The notes below the pieces were generated by a model. The model had not been told where the DNA came from and searched no databases. It saw only the letters and a program-made list of their open reading frames with translations. A program made the translations under genes and the position numbers. Positions 18,841 to 26,575 of a stretch of 64,000 nucleotides of DNA are shown here, piece after piece (position 1 is the first letter of the stretch; each line of letters opens with the position of its first letter). Source of the stretch: Pseudomonas putida (GTDB taxonomy: Bacteria; Pseudomonadota; Gammaproteobacteria; Pseudomonadales; Pseudomonadaceae); NCBI RefSeq assembly GCF_016406145.1, contig NZ_CP066306.1, positions 4,154,001 through 4,218,000 on the forward strand, read 5' to 3'.

Positions 18841-19958
18841 GCACCGGCCCCGGCGATCAACCCGATAATGAAGTCCACGGTACCGAAATCGAGGTCAGGA
18901 TAGATCGGTAGGCAGATCACCTGCTCCACCACCTGATGCGCTACCGGCAGGTTGTCGGCGCTGGACGATGGATACCCGCGGTACATCGGCAGGCCACTGA
19001 TCAGGGGCTGGAAATAACGCCGCCCATGAATGTTGTGGGCGGCGAGGTGCGAGAAAAGTACATCACGGCCAAGAGCAAACTCAGGCCCTACCAGTATCGG
19101 AAAGTACGCATGATTGGCGACTGCCTCGCCCCTCCCCTCGATACAGCGAATACCCGCAATCCCCGCAAGCCCTTCGCGATAACGCTGGTCGATCAGCCGC
19201 CGCTTCCCCAGCGCTTCATCCACGCCCTCCAGTTGCAACAGGCCAAAGGCTGCGTGAATTTCGCTGAGCTTGCCGTTGGTGCCGGTCAGTTCTACGGTGC
19301 TTCCGTCGGGAGACAGACCAAAGTTCTTCAACTGGTCGATGCGCCGCTTGGTCGCCTCGTCGCGACAGATGACAGCGCCGCCCTCGAAGGTGCTGAACAC
19401 CTTGGTAGCGTGGAAGCTCAGGGTCACGAGGTCGCCGTGGCGTAACAGGCTGCCGTTTGCATCCTCAACACCGAAAGCATGTGCCGCGTCATAGATCACC
19501 TGCAGGCCATGGCGCTCGGCAATCGCGCTTATCGCCTCGACATCACAGGGATGCCCATAGCAGTGTACAGGCAGTATGGCTGTGGTCTTGTCGGTAATGG
19601 CCGCTTCGATGCGTGCCGGGTCAAGGTTCAGGGTGTGCGGGTCGATATCGACGAACACCGGCGTCAGGTTGTTCCATAGCAGCGAATGAGCAGTGGCAAC
19701 AAAGGAGTACGGCGTGGTGATCACCTCACCGCTGAGCCCGGCCGCCTGCAACGCTGTGATCAGCGCCTGGGTACCGTTGCAGAATAGCGAAATGTGTTCC
19801 ACGCCCAGGTAAGCGCACAGCGCCGCTTCCAGTCGCTGGTGCATGGCTGCGCCATTGGTCAGCATGCGGCTGTCCCAAATTTCCCGCAGGTATGGCATGA
19901 AAGCCTCCAGCTCGGGCAATGCGGGCTGGGTCACGAAAACGGGGGGCCGACCATTCAT
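18837..19958 (-). CDS. DegT/DnrJ/EryC1/StrS sugar aminotransferase, VioA-like
   Basis: PLP-dependent aminotransferase that converts a 4-keto (or 3-keto) dideoxy nucleotide sugar to the amino sugar. The 373 residues have the PLP Lys186 in LSFHATKVFSTFEGGA (180-195), Asp157 in VIYDAAHAFGV, and the N-terminal LEAFMPYLREIWDSRMLTN that strongly recalls VioA/FdtB enzymes making dTDP-4-amino-4,6-dideoxyglucose (viosamine). The dTDP-sugar precursor genes (rmlA, rmlB) are not in the window. It is followed without a gap by wbqC and preceded by the glycosyltransferase, on the same strand. Confidence 0.85.
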   Translation of the reverse strand: MNGRPPVFVTQPALPELEAFMPYLREIWDSRMLTNGAAMHQRLEAALCAYLGVEHISLFCNGTQALITALQAAGLSGEVITTPYSFVATAHSLLWNNLTPVFVDIDPHTLNLDPARIEAAITDKTTAILPVHCYGHPCDVEAISAIAERHGLQVIYDAAHAFGVEDANGSLLRHGDLVTLSFHATKVFSTFEGGAVICRDEATKRRIDQLKNFGLSPDGSTVELTGTNGKLSEIHAAFGLLQLEGVDEALGKRRLIDQRYREGLAGIAGIRCIEGRGEAVANHAYFPILVGPEFALGRDVLFSHLAAHNIHGRRYFQPLISGLPMYRGYPSSSADNLPVAHQVVEQVICLPIYPDLDFGTVDFIIGLIAGAGA

Positions 19959-20028
19959 GAGCGGTGTTCCTGCGGCCGGCGGCGGTGGCCGGCCTTGTGT
20001 TGTTCAGGCGTGGGCATACTGCGCAATG

Positions 20029-21342
20029 TCAGAGCGCCTTGTCGAATTCATGCCGCGCCCAGAAGTCGCGCATGATTGCCCAGCAGCGTCGGGATTCACC
20101 TTGTGCGGCGGCGCCGTAGAGCACCTGGCATTGCTCGCCGTGAATACGGAAGCTACTCAGTGGCTGGACCAGATAAACGGTGTTGCCGCGCAGTGCGAGG
20201 TTGAGAAAAATCGCCACGTCGGAGGCCCAGGCGATGGGTTGTTCGTCTACCGACATGAAGTCCGGAGTGATTTCCAGCATATCGGCCCGGCGGAACATGA
20301 CCGTGCTCGGCTCGCCAACGAAATTGATCTGCGACTGCATGAGTGCGGTGCCCAGCGACAGGCCTTCGATCATCGCATCGTCTGCCACGGGGGCTTGGGT
20401 TGCGGCGATATCGGCCAGCGGCTCGCCGTACTGGTCGATGCGCTGGCGCTTGGAGGTTACAAGCGTAACGTCTGGATAACTGCGGAAGCTGTCGAGCATC
20501 CGCTCCACGCATTCGAGTTCCAGCAGGTCGTCGTCGTTGAGAAACTTGATGAATTCGCCGCGAGCCTCTTTCAGGCAAAGGACATGGTTTAGACGGCCAA
20601 TGTCCTTTCCGGCATCTGGGTTGCGCACATAACGAACGCGCGGGTCGTCCTGACTCAGGTCGGCGCAGATCCTTTCGATCTCATCAGTCGGGCAGTCGTC
20701 GCACACCAGGATTTCCAGGTTGCGATAGGTCTGGTTCAGCGCGCTGCCCAAGGCGTCGTAGAGGTGTTCGGTCTTGTAGGTCGGCATGACGATGCTGACC
20801 AGCGGCTGGGCATCGGCCGCCAATTGGCGCTGCGGCTTGCGAAATTCCAGCACTAACTGGCCCGGCACCGTGGCGTCCAGCCCACTCAGGTGCGGATCGC
20901 TGCTGTTGCCTTCTGCGGTGATAGCTACCGGTTCCAGGCCGACCATCTTGCAGATCCGCGTCAGCTCCTCGGCGTCGAAAGTCCAGGCATGCTGGCGCAA
21001 GGCCCTGTTCAGCCATTCGGCGCGACCGATGCCTGGCGCCTCAGGGCGTGTGCGGTTATTCAGATAGTCTTCCACCAACGCCTTCAGGTCGGAGCAGACG
21101 AGACGGATCACCCCGCCAGGCTGCAGGACTCGACGGCACTCGTGCAGCAAGCGAATACCTTGGTTACGCCCGAGTCGCTCCAGAAGATGAGCACTGTAGA
21201 TTCCTGGCACCGTGCCTTGTTCCCACGGCAAAGCCTGGCCCGGCGTCCATTGCAGATCGGCCCCTGTGGGCTCCACATCGATATTGATAAAGCCTTGGCG
21301 AGGGTGATCGGCGCAACCTAGGTTCAAATAGATGGGGAGCAT
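20029..21342 (-). CDS. fused SAM methyltransferase-like domain and family 2 glycosyltransferase
   Basis: A 437-residue two-domain protein. Residues 1-170 are a methyltransferase-like domain: YLNLGCADHPRQGFINIDV (5-23) is motif I, and HECRRVLQPGGVIRLVCSDL (67-86) the later motifs. Residues 181-400 are a GT-A glycosyltransferase: VSIVMPTYKTEHLYDAL, then NQTYRNLEILVCDDC (203-217) and the metal-binding KFLNDDDLLELE (267-278). It probably transfers the island's sugar and may methylate it. It is first of three minus-strand genes; 70 bases separate it from the aminotransferase. Both domains look intact. Confidence 0.75.
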   Translation of the reverse strand: MLPIYLNLGCADHPRQGFINIDVEPTGADLQWTPGQALPWEQGTVPGIYSAHLLERLGRNQGIRLLHECRRVLQPGGVIRLVCSDLKALVEDYLNNRTRPEAPGIGRAEWLNRALRQHAWTFDAEELTRICKMVGLEPVAITAEGNSSDPHLSGLDATVPGQLVLEFRKPQRQLAADAQPLVSIVMPTYKTEHLYDALGSALNQTYRNLEILVCDDCPTDEIERICADLSQDDPRVRYVRNPDAGKDIGRLNHVLCLKEARGEFIKFLNDDDLLELECVERMLDSFRSYPDVTLVTSKRQRIDQYGEPLADIAATQAPVADDAMIEGLSLGTALMQSQINFVGEPSTVMFRRADMLEITPDFMSVDEQPIAWASDVAIFLNLALRGNTVYLVQPLSSFRIHGEQCQVLYGAAAQGESRRCWAIMRDFWARHEFDKAL

Positions 21343-21539
21343 GGTATTCGCTTCGAAGGGTCAACAAGGGCGTAGTGCAGCAACCCCGTTATCGGCCGCG
21401 CTCTTCAAATCATGACCGTTGGTTTCGGGACATTATGCAACAGGCGTAGACCCAAATCGAGAAACCCCAATCAGCGTCGCGCAATAGGCACACTACGGCG
21501 ACGTGATAGGACATTTCCTCAATTGACGTCAGCACGCCG

Positions 21540-21545
21540 TATAAT
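21540..21545 (+). promoter_or_regulatory. probable -10 element before endonuclease gene
   Basis: A perfect TATAAT lies 32 bases before the endonuclease ATG. The expected -35 position (17 bases upstream) reads CCTCAA, a poor match; TTGACG is only 11 bases away, too close. This may be an extended or activated promoter. Confidence 0.4.
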
Positions 21546-21576
21546 TCTGCCCCCCGAAATCCGATGATGCTTTCTC

Positions 21577-22548
21577 ATGAAGAAACTGCTGTACGTCGTT
21601 ACCCTCGCCCTCTCTGTCATCCCTGCCGCCTTCGCCAATCCCCCCGCAACGTTTACCGAAGCCAAGATTGTCGCCAAGCAGAAAATCTTCCTCGACCAGG
21701 CAAACAGCCCAATGGGCGAACTGTACTGTGGCTGCAAATGGACCTGGGTCGGCAAGTCCGGTGGCCGGGTCGACGCCAAATCCTGCGGCTACGAAACCCG
21801 CAAAGTACAGACCCGCGCCGAACGTACCGAATGGGAGCACATAGTGCCGGCCTGGACTTTTGGCCACCAACGTAAATGCTGGCAGAACGGTGGTCGCGAG
21901 CATTGTGTCAATGAAGACCCGACCTTCCGCGCCATGGAGGCAGACCTGTTCAACCTCTATCCGTCCGTGGGTGAAGTGAACGGTGACCGCAGCAATTTCA
22001 ACTACGGCATGGTTTCAGGCGTTGCGCGCCAGTATGGACAGTGCACCACCAAGGTCGACTTCCAGCAGAAAACCGCCGAGCCGCGTGACGAAGTGAAAGG
22101 CCTGGTTGCGCGTACCACGTTCTACATGTTCGACCGGTACAAATTGAGCATGTCGCGACAGCAGCAGCAGGTGCTCATGGCCTGGGATAAGCAGCACCCG
22201 GTGTCGGCGTGGGAAAAGCAGCGCAATCAGCGAATCGCCGCGATCATGGGGCATTCGAACCCCTTCGTCACCGGCGAGCGGAAATGGACGCTGGGCTACA
22301 AGCCTGCCGGGGCTATGGACGTGGTAGCTTCGGCAACCCCGAAAACGGCTGCCAGGGATATCGGCAAGCCGACCCTGGCGAGTGCGTCAACTGGCGGTGC
22401 GATCATTGGCAACCGCAACAGTCACGTGTACCACCTGGCCAGCGGTTGCCCAGGGTATAGCCAGGTCGCTCAGAAAAATCAGGTGGCATTTGGCAGTGAA
22501 GCAGAAGCGCAGAGTGCAGGTTACCGCAAGGCGGGTAACTGCAAGTAG
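21577..22548 (+). CDS. endA: secreted endonuclease I with C-terminal Ada-like zinc domain
   Basis: A periplasmic or secreted non-specific DNase. The 323 residues have a signal peptide (1-20, cleavage AFA-NPP), the endonuclease I domain with the catalytic EWEHIVPAWTFG (about 87-98) and the NRSNFNYGMVSG-like stretch NGDRSNFNYGMV. A C-terminal region (about 272-323) has the pattern GNRNSHVYH...C...GYRKAGNC, like a small Ada-type zinc-binding or DNA-binding module. E. coli EndA (about 235 residues) lacks this tail, though many pseudomonad relatives have it. It marks the right edge of the glycan island. Confidence 0.85.
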   Translation: MKKLLYVVTLALSVIPAAFANPPATFTEAKIVAKQKIFLDQANSPMGELYCGCKWTWVGKSGGRVDAKSCGYETRKVQTRAERTEWEHIVPAWTFGHQRKCWQNGGREHCVNEDPTFRAMEADLFNLYPSVGEVNGDRSNFNYGMVSGVARQYGQCTTKVDFQQKTAEPRDEVKGLVARTTFYMFDRYKLSMSRQQQQVLMAWDKQHPVSAWEKQRNQRIAAIMGHSNPFVTGERKWTLGYKPAGAMDVVASATPKTAARDIGKPTLASASTGGAIIGNRNSHVYHLASGCPGYSQVAQKNQVAFGSEAEAQSAGYRKAGNCK

Positions 22549-22570
22549 GCGAATGGAGCGAGAGAAAATA

Positions 22571-22647
22571 TGGCGTCCCAGGGCAGGTTCGAACTGCCAA
22601 CCTTCCCCTTAGGAGGGGGATGCTCTATCCAATTGAGCTACTGAGAC
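22571..22647 (-). tRNA. tRNA-Arg(CCT)
   Basis: The reverse strand folds as a 77-base tRNA: acceptor GTCTCAG with CTGGGAC, D-stem GCTC, anticodon loop CTCCTAA (anticodon CCT, reading AGG), T-arm GGCAGTTCGAACCTGCC, and an encoded CCA. It lies between endA and phnN, pointing left. Confidence 0.93.
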
Positions 22648-22760
22648 ACAAGAACCGGCAGCGAATGCTGCGCAGCTGGACGGCGAGCATGTTAACCAGA
22701 GGGCAGCCGTTTGTCATGCATCTATCGGGCTTTTTGCACGTAGGGTTTTTCCGATGCTTG

Positions 22761-23348
22761 TCAAACGGACACCCCCTGCTGACGCAGCAGGTCGATCAAT
22801 GTGCAGACCGCCGTGGCCAGGGAGCCGGAGTTGTCTAACACATGCACGCTGGGATCGGGACATGCCTGGAGCCTGGCACTGCGCGCCAGGCGCTGATCGA
22901 TCTCTTGCGGTGCCTCCCTGCCTCTGGCAAGCAGGCGCGCGCGCAGCACCTCCGGCTTAACCTCCAGGCGCACTGCAAGCAGACCGGGATAGCGCCTACG
23001 CGCCTCGTCCAGATAGCCTCGGGAACCATTGACCAGCACTGATCGCCCTTGCGCGAGCCAAACGTCCACTTGCTTGGGTATCCCATACTCCAGACCGTTG
23101 GCTTGCCAATGCATGGCAAATTCGCCTGCCGCACGCATCGCTTCGAAGCGCTCTGGCGTGACGCTTTGCGCCGCCTCACCTGTGGCCTCTGCAGAACGTG
23201 TGATGACTCGCCGGGCAATTTCCACACCTGCGCCAGCCAGTTGCGCGCGAGCGGCCTCGATCAGGGAATCTTTTCCTGAACCAGAGGGTCCTATCAGATA
23301 TATCAGGACACCTGAGGCTTTACCTTGGGAGCTTGCGTCATGTTGCAT
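22761..23348 (-). CDS. phnN: ribose 1,5-bisphosphate phosphokinase PhnN
   Basis: PhnN phosphorylates ribose 1,5-bisphosphate to PRPP, a step of phosphonate (C-P lyase) catabolism. The 195-residue protein is guanylate kinase-like, with P-loop LIGPSGSGKDSL (about 18-29), ARRVITRSAE, and EFAMHWQANGLEYGIP (about 88-103). The ATG at 23348 was chosen over a GTG six bases upstream. No other phn genes are in the window, so here it may supply PRPP by itself. Confidence 0.85.
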   Translation of the reverse strand: MQHDASSQGKASGVLIYLIGPSGSGKDSLIEAARAQLAGAGVEIARRVITRSAEATGEAAQSVTPERFEAMRAAGEFAMHWQANGLEYGIPKQVDVWLAQGRSVLVNGSRGYLDEARRRYPGLLAVRLEVKPEVLRARLLARGREAPQEIDQRLARSARLQACPDPSVHVLDNSGSLATAVCTLIDLLRQQGVSV

Positions 23349-23692
23349 AGCCACTATGCTCTATGGAAGGAAACCTGCGCATTTTAAGGGTTTTCTCTAC
23401 CCTTTGCCGCGTTTTACGGGTTTTTGACGGCAAAGGGCTGACGGTAAGGCGAGCCTGGAAATGCAAAACTTTTCCAACCAGTACTCATTTCTGATAATTG
23501 GTACTGGCAAAAAGCCTTTACCGGGATCACTATTTGTCACAGAATTGACGCCAAGGAAACGGCGACCTTGAGGCAAGATGAGCACCAAATTTTCCAGGCG
23601 GTTGAACATTTTGTCGTCGCCACGGTCGTACCAGCATCCCGTGCGGCCAATTTGTGAACCGCTTCCCCTGAACCAAAAACCGGTTAATTTAT
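23349..23692. promoter_or_regulatory. amrZ upstream region with candidate AmrZ autoregulatory site
   Basis: This 344-base gene-free stretch lies between the divergent phnN and amrZ genes. CTGGCAAAAAGCC at 23504-23516 resembles the AmrZ sites known upstream of amrZ in P. aeruginosa (GGCAAAACGCC type), about 180 bases before the start codon. The rest is AT-richer and shows no other gene or hairpin I can support. Confidence 0.4.
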
Positions 23693-24019
23693 ATGCGCCC
23701 AATGAAACAGGCTATTTATTCGAGCCGCACCGCTGACAAGTTCGTCGTCCGCCTGCCAGACGGAATGCGTGAGCGCATTGCCGAGGTAGCGCGCAACCAT
23801 CACCGCAGCATGAACTCCGAGATCATCGCACGCCTGGAGCAGAGCCTTATCCAGGAAGGTGCGCTGGGCGACGAGCTGAGCATGCGCCTGGACAGCCCCG
23901 AGCTGTCGCTGCATGAGCGCGAGTTGTTGCAACGCTTCCGCCAGCTGTCCCACCGACAGCAGAACGCGCTGGTCGCCCTCATCGCTCACGATGTGGAAAT
24001 GGCAGCCGACGCCTCCTGA
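23693..24019 (+). CDS. amrZ: ribbon-helix-helix regulator AmrZ (alginate and motility regulator Z)
   Basis: AmrZ is an Arc-type DNA-binding protein controlling motility, exopolysaccharide and c-di-GMP genes in pseudomonads. The 108-residue sequence matches P. aeruginosa AmrZ in length and in layout: flexible N terminus, ribbon-helix-helix [20 protein letters not shown] then [17 protein letters not shown] (residues 9-54), and a C-terminal tetramerisation region [19 protein letters not shown]. The DNA-contacting beta strand KFVVRLP differs from P. aeruginosa in only one residue that I recall. A strong terminator follows. Near csrA and the flagellar genes, it completes a motility/biofilm regulatory set. 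Confidence 0.95.
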   Translation: MRPMKQAIYSSRTADKFVVRLPDGMRERIAEVARNHHRSMNSEIIARLEQSLIQEGALGDELSMRLDSPELSLHERELLQRFRQLSHRQQNALVALIAHDVEMAADAS

Positions 24020-24035
24020 GGCGCGTAGCGAGAAC

Positions 24036-24065
24036 AAAAAAAAGCCAGCGTAAGCTGGCTTTTTT
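24036..24065. terminator. bidirectional terminator between amrZ and mgtE
   Basis: AGCCAGC (24043-24049), loop GTAA, GCTGGCT (24054-24060), with an A-run before and a T-run after, so it can end transcription of both converging genes. Confidence 0.88.
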
Positions 24066-24113
24066 GTTGGGTTGCGCACAGGCCTTGGTCGCTCTGGCGT
24101 GCACTTCCCAATA

Positions 24114-25556
24114 TCAAAGCAGGAACAGCGTAGCCAGCCCCAGGAAGATGAAGAACCCACCACTGTCGGTAACGGCAGTGATCATCACACTGGACCCCAT
24201 GGCAGGGTCGCGCCCCAGGCGCGTCAGAGTCATCGGGATCAACACCCCCATGAGCGCGGCCAGCAGCAGGTTCAAGGTCATGGCCGCAGTCATCACCAAC
24301 CCCAACGACCAGCTGTCATACAGCCAGAACGCCACAGCACCGATCACTCCACCCCAGATCAGGCCATTGAGCAGCGACACCGCCAGCTCCTTGCGCATAA
24401 GACGGCTGGTATTACCCGGCGACACTTGGTCCAACGCCATGGCGCGAACGATCATGGTAATGGTCTGGTTGCCTGAATTGCCGCCAATACCCGCTACGAT
24501 CGGCATCAGCGCCGCCAGTGCCACGAGCTTCTCGATCGAACCCTCGAACAGGCCGATCACACGCGAGGCCAGAAACGCGGTTATCAGGTTGATCGCCAGC
24601 CAGGCCCAACGGTTTCGCAATGAACGCCAGACTGAGGCGAAGATGTCTTCCTCCTCACGCAGACCAGCCATGTTGAGAACTTCACTCTCGCTCTCTTCAC
24701 GAATCAGGTCGACCATCTCATCGATGGTCAAACGGCCGATCAGGCGGTCGCTCTTGTCCACCACCGGTGCCGAAACCAGGTCATAACGCTCGAAAGCCTG
24801 CGCCGCATCGTAGGCATCTTCGTCAGGGTGGAAGGAAACCGGATCAATCGCCATGACCTCCGCGACCTTCTTGTCCGGATCGTTGACCAACAGACGCTTG
24901 ATCGGCAACACACCCTTGAGGATGCCGTCGTAGTCGACTACGAACAGTTTGTCCGTGTGGTTGGGCAGCTCTTTAAGGCGGCGCAGGTAACGCAGAACCA
25001 CTTCCAGGCTGACATCTTCACGGATGGTCACCATCTCGAAGTCCATCAGCGCACCGACCTGCTCCTCGTCGTAGCTCAACGCCGAGCGCACACGCTCGCG
25101 CTGCTGGGCATCGAGGCTTTCCATCAGCTCGTGAACGACATCACGCGGCAGCTCCGCCGCCAGGTCCGCCAGCTCATCGGCGTCCATTTCCTTGGCCGCA
25201 GCGAGAATCTCGTGATCGTCCATGTCGGCGATCAGCGATTGACGAACCGAGTCGGAAACTTCAAGCAAGATGTCGCCGTCACGATCCGAGCGCACCAGCT
25301 GCCAGACCGTCAGGCGGTCTTCCAGGGGCAATGCTTCGAGGATATAGGCGATATCTGCAGGGTGCAGGTCGTCGAGCTTGCGCTGCAACTCGACGAGGTT
25401 TTGACGGTGGACGAGGTTTTCCACCAGGTCGTGGTGATGACCTTCCTGACGGTGGGTCAGGTCCTCAACCACGCGTTGGCGCTGCAACAGTTCGACCACC
25501 TGGGCCAGGCGATCCTGCAGGCTCTCTTGCGCTTTCTTTACTTCTACTTCAGTCAT
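24114..25556 (-). CDS. mgtE: magnesium transporter MgtE
   Basis: Inner-membrane Mg2+ channel of 480 residues. It has an N-terminal superhelical MgtE_N domain (about 30-130, with LHPADIAYILEALP), a pair of CBS domains (about 135-260, DYDGILKGVLPI and SAPVVDKSDRLIGRLTIDEM) that close the pore when Mg2+ binds, a connecting helix, and five membrane helices (about 285-480) including the pore segment PIVAGIGGNSGNQTITMIVR. The start MTEVEVKKAQ at 25556 gives the usual length. It stands alone, convergent with amrZ. Confidence 0.93.
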   Translation of the reverse strand: MTEVEVKKAQESLQDRLAQVVELLQRQRVVEDLTHRQEGHHHDLVENLVHRQNLVELQRKLDDLHPADIAYILEALPLEDRLTVWQLVRSDRDGDILLEVSDSVRQSLIADMDDHEILAAAKEMDADELADLAAELPRDVVHELMESLDAQQRERVRSALSYDEEQVGALMDFEMVTIREDVSLEVVLRYLRRLKELPNHTDKLFVVDYDGILKGVLPIKRLLVNDPDKKVAEVMAIDPVSFHPDEDAYDAAQAFERYDLVSAPVVDKSDRLIGRLTIDEMVDLIREESESEVLNMAGLREEEDIFASVWRSLRNRWAWLAINLITAFLASRVIGLFEGSIEKLVALAALMPIVAGIGGNSGNQTITMIVRAMALDQVSPGNTSRLMRKELAVSLLNGLIWGGVIGAVAFWLYDSWSLGLVMTAAMTLNLLLAALMGVLIPMTLTRLGRDPAMGSSVMITAVTDSGGFFIFLGLATLFLL

Positions 25557-25866
25557 AGGCGAACTCCACTCCCAGCAGCGGAGCACGCCGGGGGATTCAA
25601 TCGGTCAGATCAGGCTGTAAGAATCTTGTTAAGAAGTAACTACTGGGTAAGTCCATGGTGGTATTCCACAAGCCCCGGCGGGGCTGACGGGCGCAATCAT
25701 ACACTGCCTAAGCTGTCAGATCGCTTAAATTTTTGGCCAGAACAATCGTTTGCGCGATAAAGCTATGACAACGCTCGAAGCCATGTGTGCGACGGCACGA
25801 GCCAAAGAAAAAACACATGCGGCGCGCAAAGAAGTGTCGGGCGGGTTATTTTCAGTCTAGCGGGCA

Positions 25867-25884
25867 TCACTGATAAATCAGTGA
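25867..25884. repeat. 18-bp perfect palindrome
   Basis: TCACTGAT-AA-ATCAGTGA lies just beyond the tRNA terminator. It may be a protein-binding site or a second hairpin backing up termination. Confidence 0.6.
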
Positions 25885-25895
25885 ACGGCAGAAAA

Positions 25896-25921
25896 CAAAA
25901 AGCCCGCTCAATTGAGCGGGC
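25896..25921 (-). terminator. terminator of the tRNA-Ser/tRNA-Arg operon
   Basis: The palindrome GCCCGCTCAATTGAGCGGGC (25902-25921) is followed on the minus strand by five T residues. It lies 11 bases after the last tRNA-Arg. Confidence 0.85.
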
Positions 25922-25932
25922 TTCTTGATATG

Positions 25933-26009
25933 TGGCGGACTCAGGAGGATTCGAACCTCCGACCGCTCGGTTCGTAGCCGAGTACTCTATCCAGCTGAGC
26001 TATGAGTCC
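25933..26009 (-). tRNA. tRNA-Arg(ACG), third copy in the transcript
   Basis: A 77-base cloverleaf: acceptor GGACTCA/TGAGTCC, anticodon loop CTACGAA (ACG), T-arm GGAGGTTCGAATCCTCC, encoded CCA. Identical in mature sequence to the two copies to its right. Confidence 0.95.
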
Positions 26010-26081
26010 GTAGTTGGTAGTTTTAGGCCAGATTACCACTGGCTTACTGAAGTCGCTTTGCAAGCAGAACCACTTCAAAAG

Positions 26082-26158
26082 TGGCGGACTCAGGAGGATT
26101 CGAACCTCCGACCGCTCGGTTCGTAGCCGAGTACTCTATCCAGCTGAGCTATGAGTCC
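26082..26158 (-). tRNA. tRNA-Arg(ACG), second copy
   Basis: Identical mature sequence to the neighbouring copies: acceptor GGACTCA, anticodon ACG, encoded CCA. It lies 149 bases from the copy at 25933, and the spacer is also repeated, so the whole unit was duplicated in tandem. Confidence 0.95.
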
Positions 26159-26229
26159 GTATTGGTATTTTTAGACCAGATTACCACTGGTTGCTTGAAG
26201 CAGCTTTGTAAGCAAAGCCACTTCAAAAG

Positions 26230-26306
26230 TGGCGGACTCAGGAGGATTCGAACCTCCGACCGCTCGGTTCGTAGCCGAGTACTCTATCCAGCTGAGCTAT
26301 GAGTCC
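26230..26306 (-). tRNA. tRNA-Arg(ACG), first copy
   Basis: Identical mature sequence to the two copies to its left. It is separated from tRNA-Ser by about 106 bases of AT-rich sequence. Confidence 0.95.
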
Positions 26307-26412
26307 GTGTCTTGCAGCGCATTATAGGTCGCTGAAACATTTTTGCAAGAACTTTTTCGTTTAACTTCAACGACTTAGCGTTCTTACCGATTACAGCGCC
26401 CTAAGCGAATAA

Positions 26413-26503
26413 TGGCGGTGAAGGGGGGATTCGAACCCCCGATACCCTTATGAGGTATACTCCCTTAGCAGGGGAGCGCCTTCGGCCACTCGGCCACCTC
26501 ACC
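26413..26503 (-). tRNA. tRNA-Ser(GCT)
   Basis: A 91-base class II tRNA with the long variable arm of serine tRNAs. Acceptor is GGTGAGG/CTTCACC, anticodon loop CTGCTAA (anticodon GCT, reading AGC/AGU), T-arm GGGGGTTCGAATCCCCC, encoded CCA. It lies just downstream of csrA, the conserved csrA-serV-argV arrangement of gammaproteobacteria. Confidence 0.95.
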
Positions 26504-26575
26504 GCAACACGAGGCGAATATTAAACAGGCTCTTCCTCGTTTGCAACCCTTTTTTTGAAAAAAACTTCAAAAAAA

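Larger units (their letters stand above)
25557..25932. other. gene-free stretch between mgtE and the tRNA cluster
   Basis: This 376-base interval holds the mgtE promoter and leader, a short hairpin AGCCCC-GGC-GGGGCT (25671-25685), an 18-base perfect palindrome (25867-25884) and the tRNA operon terminator (25896-25921). I see no recognisable Mg2+ riboswitch and no gene. Confidence 0.6.

Noticed and set aside
21523..21545. TTGACG and TATAAT as a full sigma-70 promoter for endA
   Set aside because: The hexamers are only 11 bases apart, too close for RNA polymerase; only the -10 was kept as a possible element.
11379..21576. Integrative element or prophage carrying the glycan genes
   Set aside because: No integrase, transposase or flanking direct repeats were seen, and the nearest tRNA (22571-22647) is beyond endA with no attachment-site duplicate in view.
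25557..25895. Mg2+ riboswitch before mgtE
   Set aside because: The leader shows one small GC hairpin but none of the conserved M-box arrangement that I can recognise.
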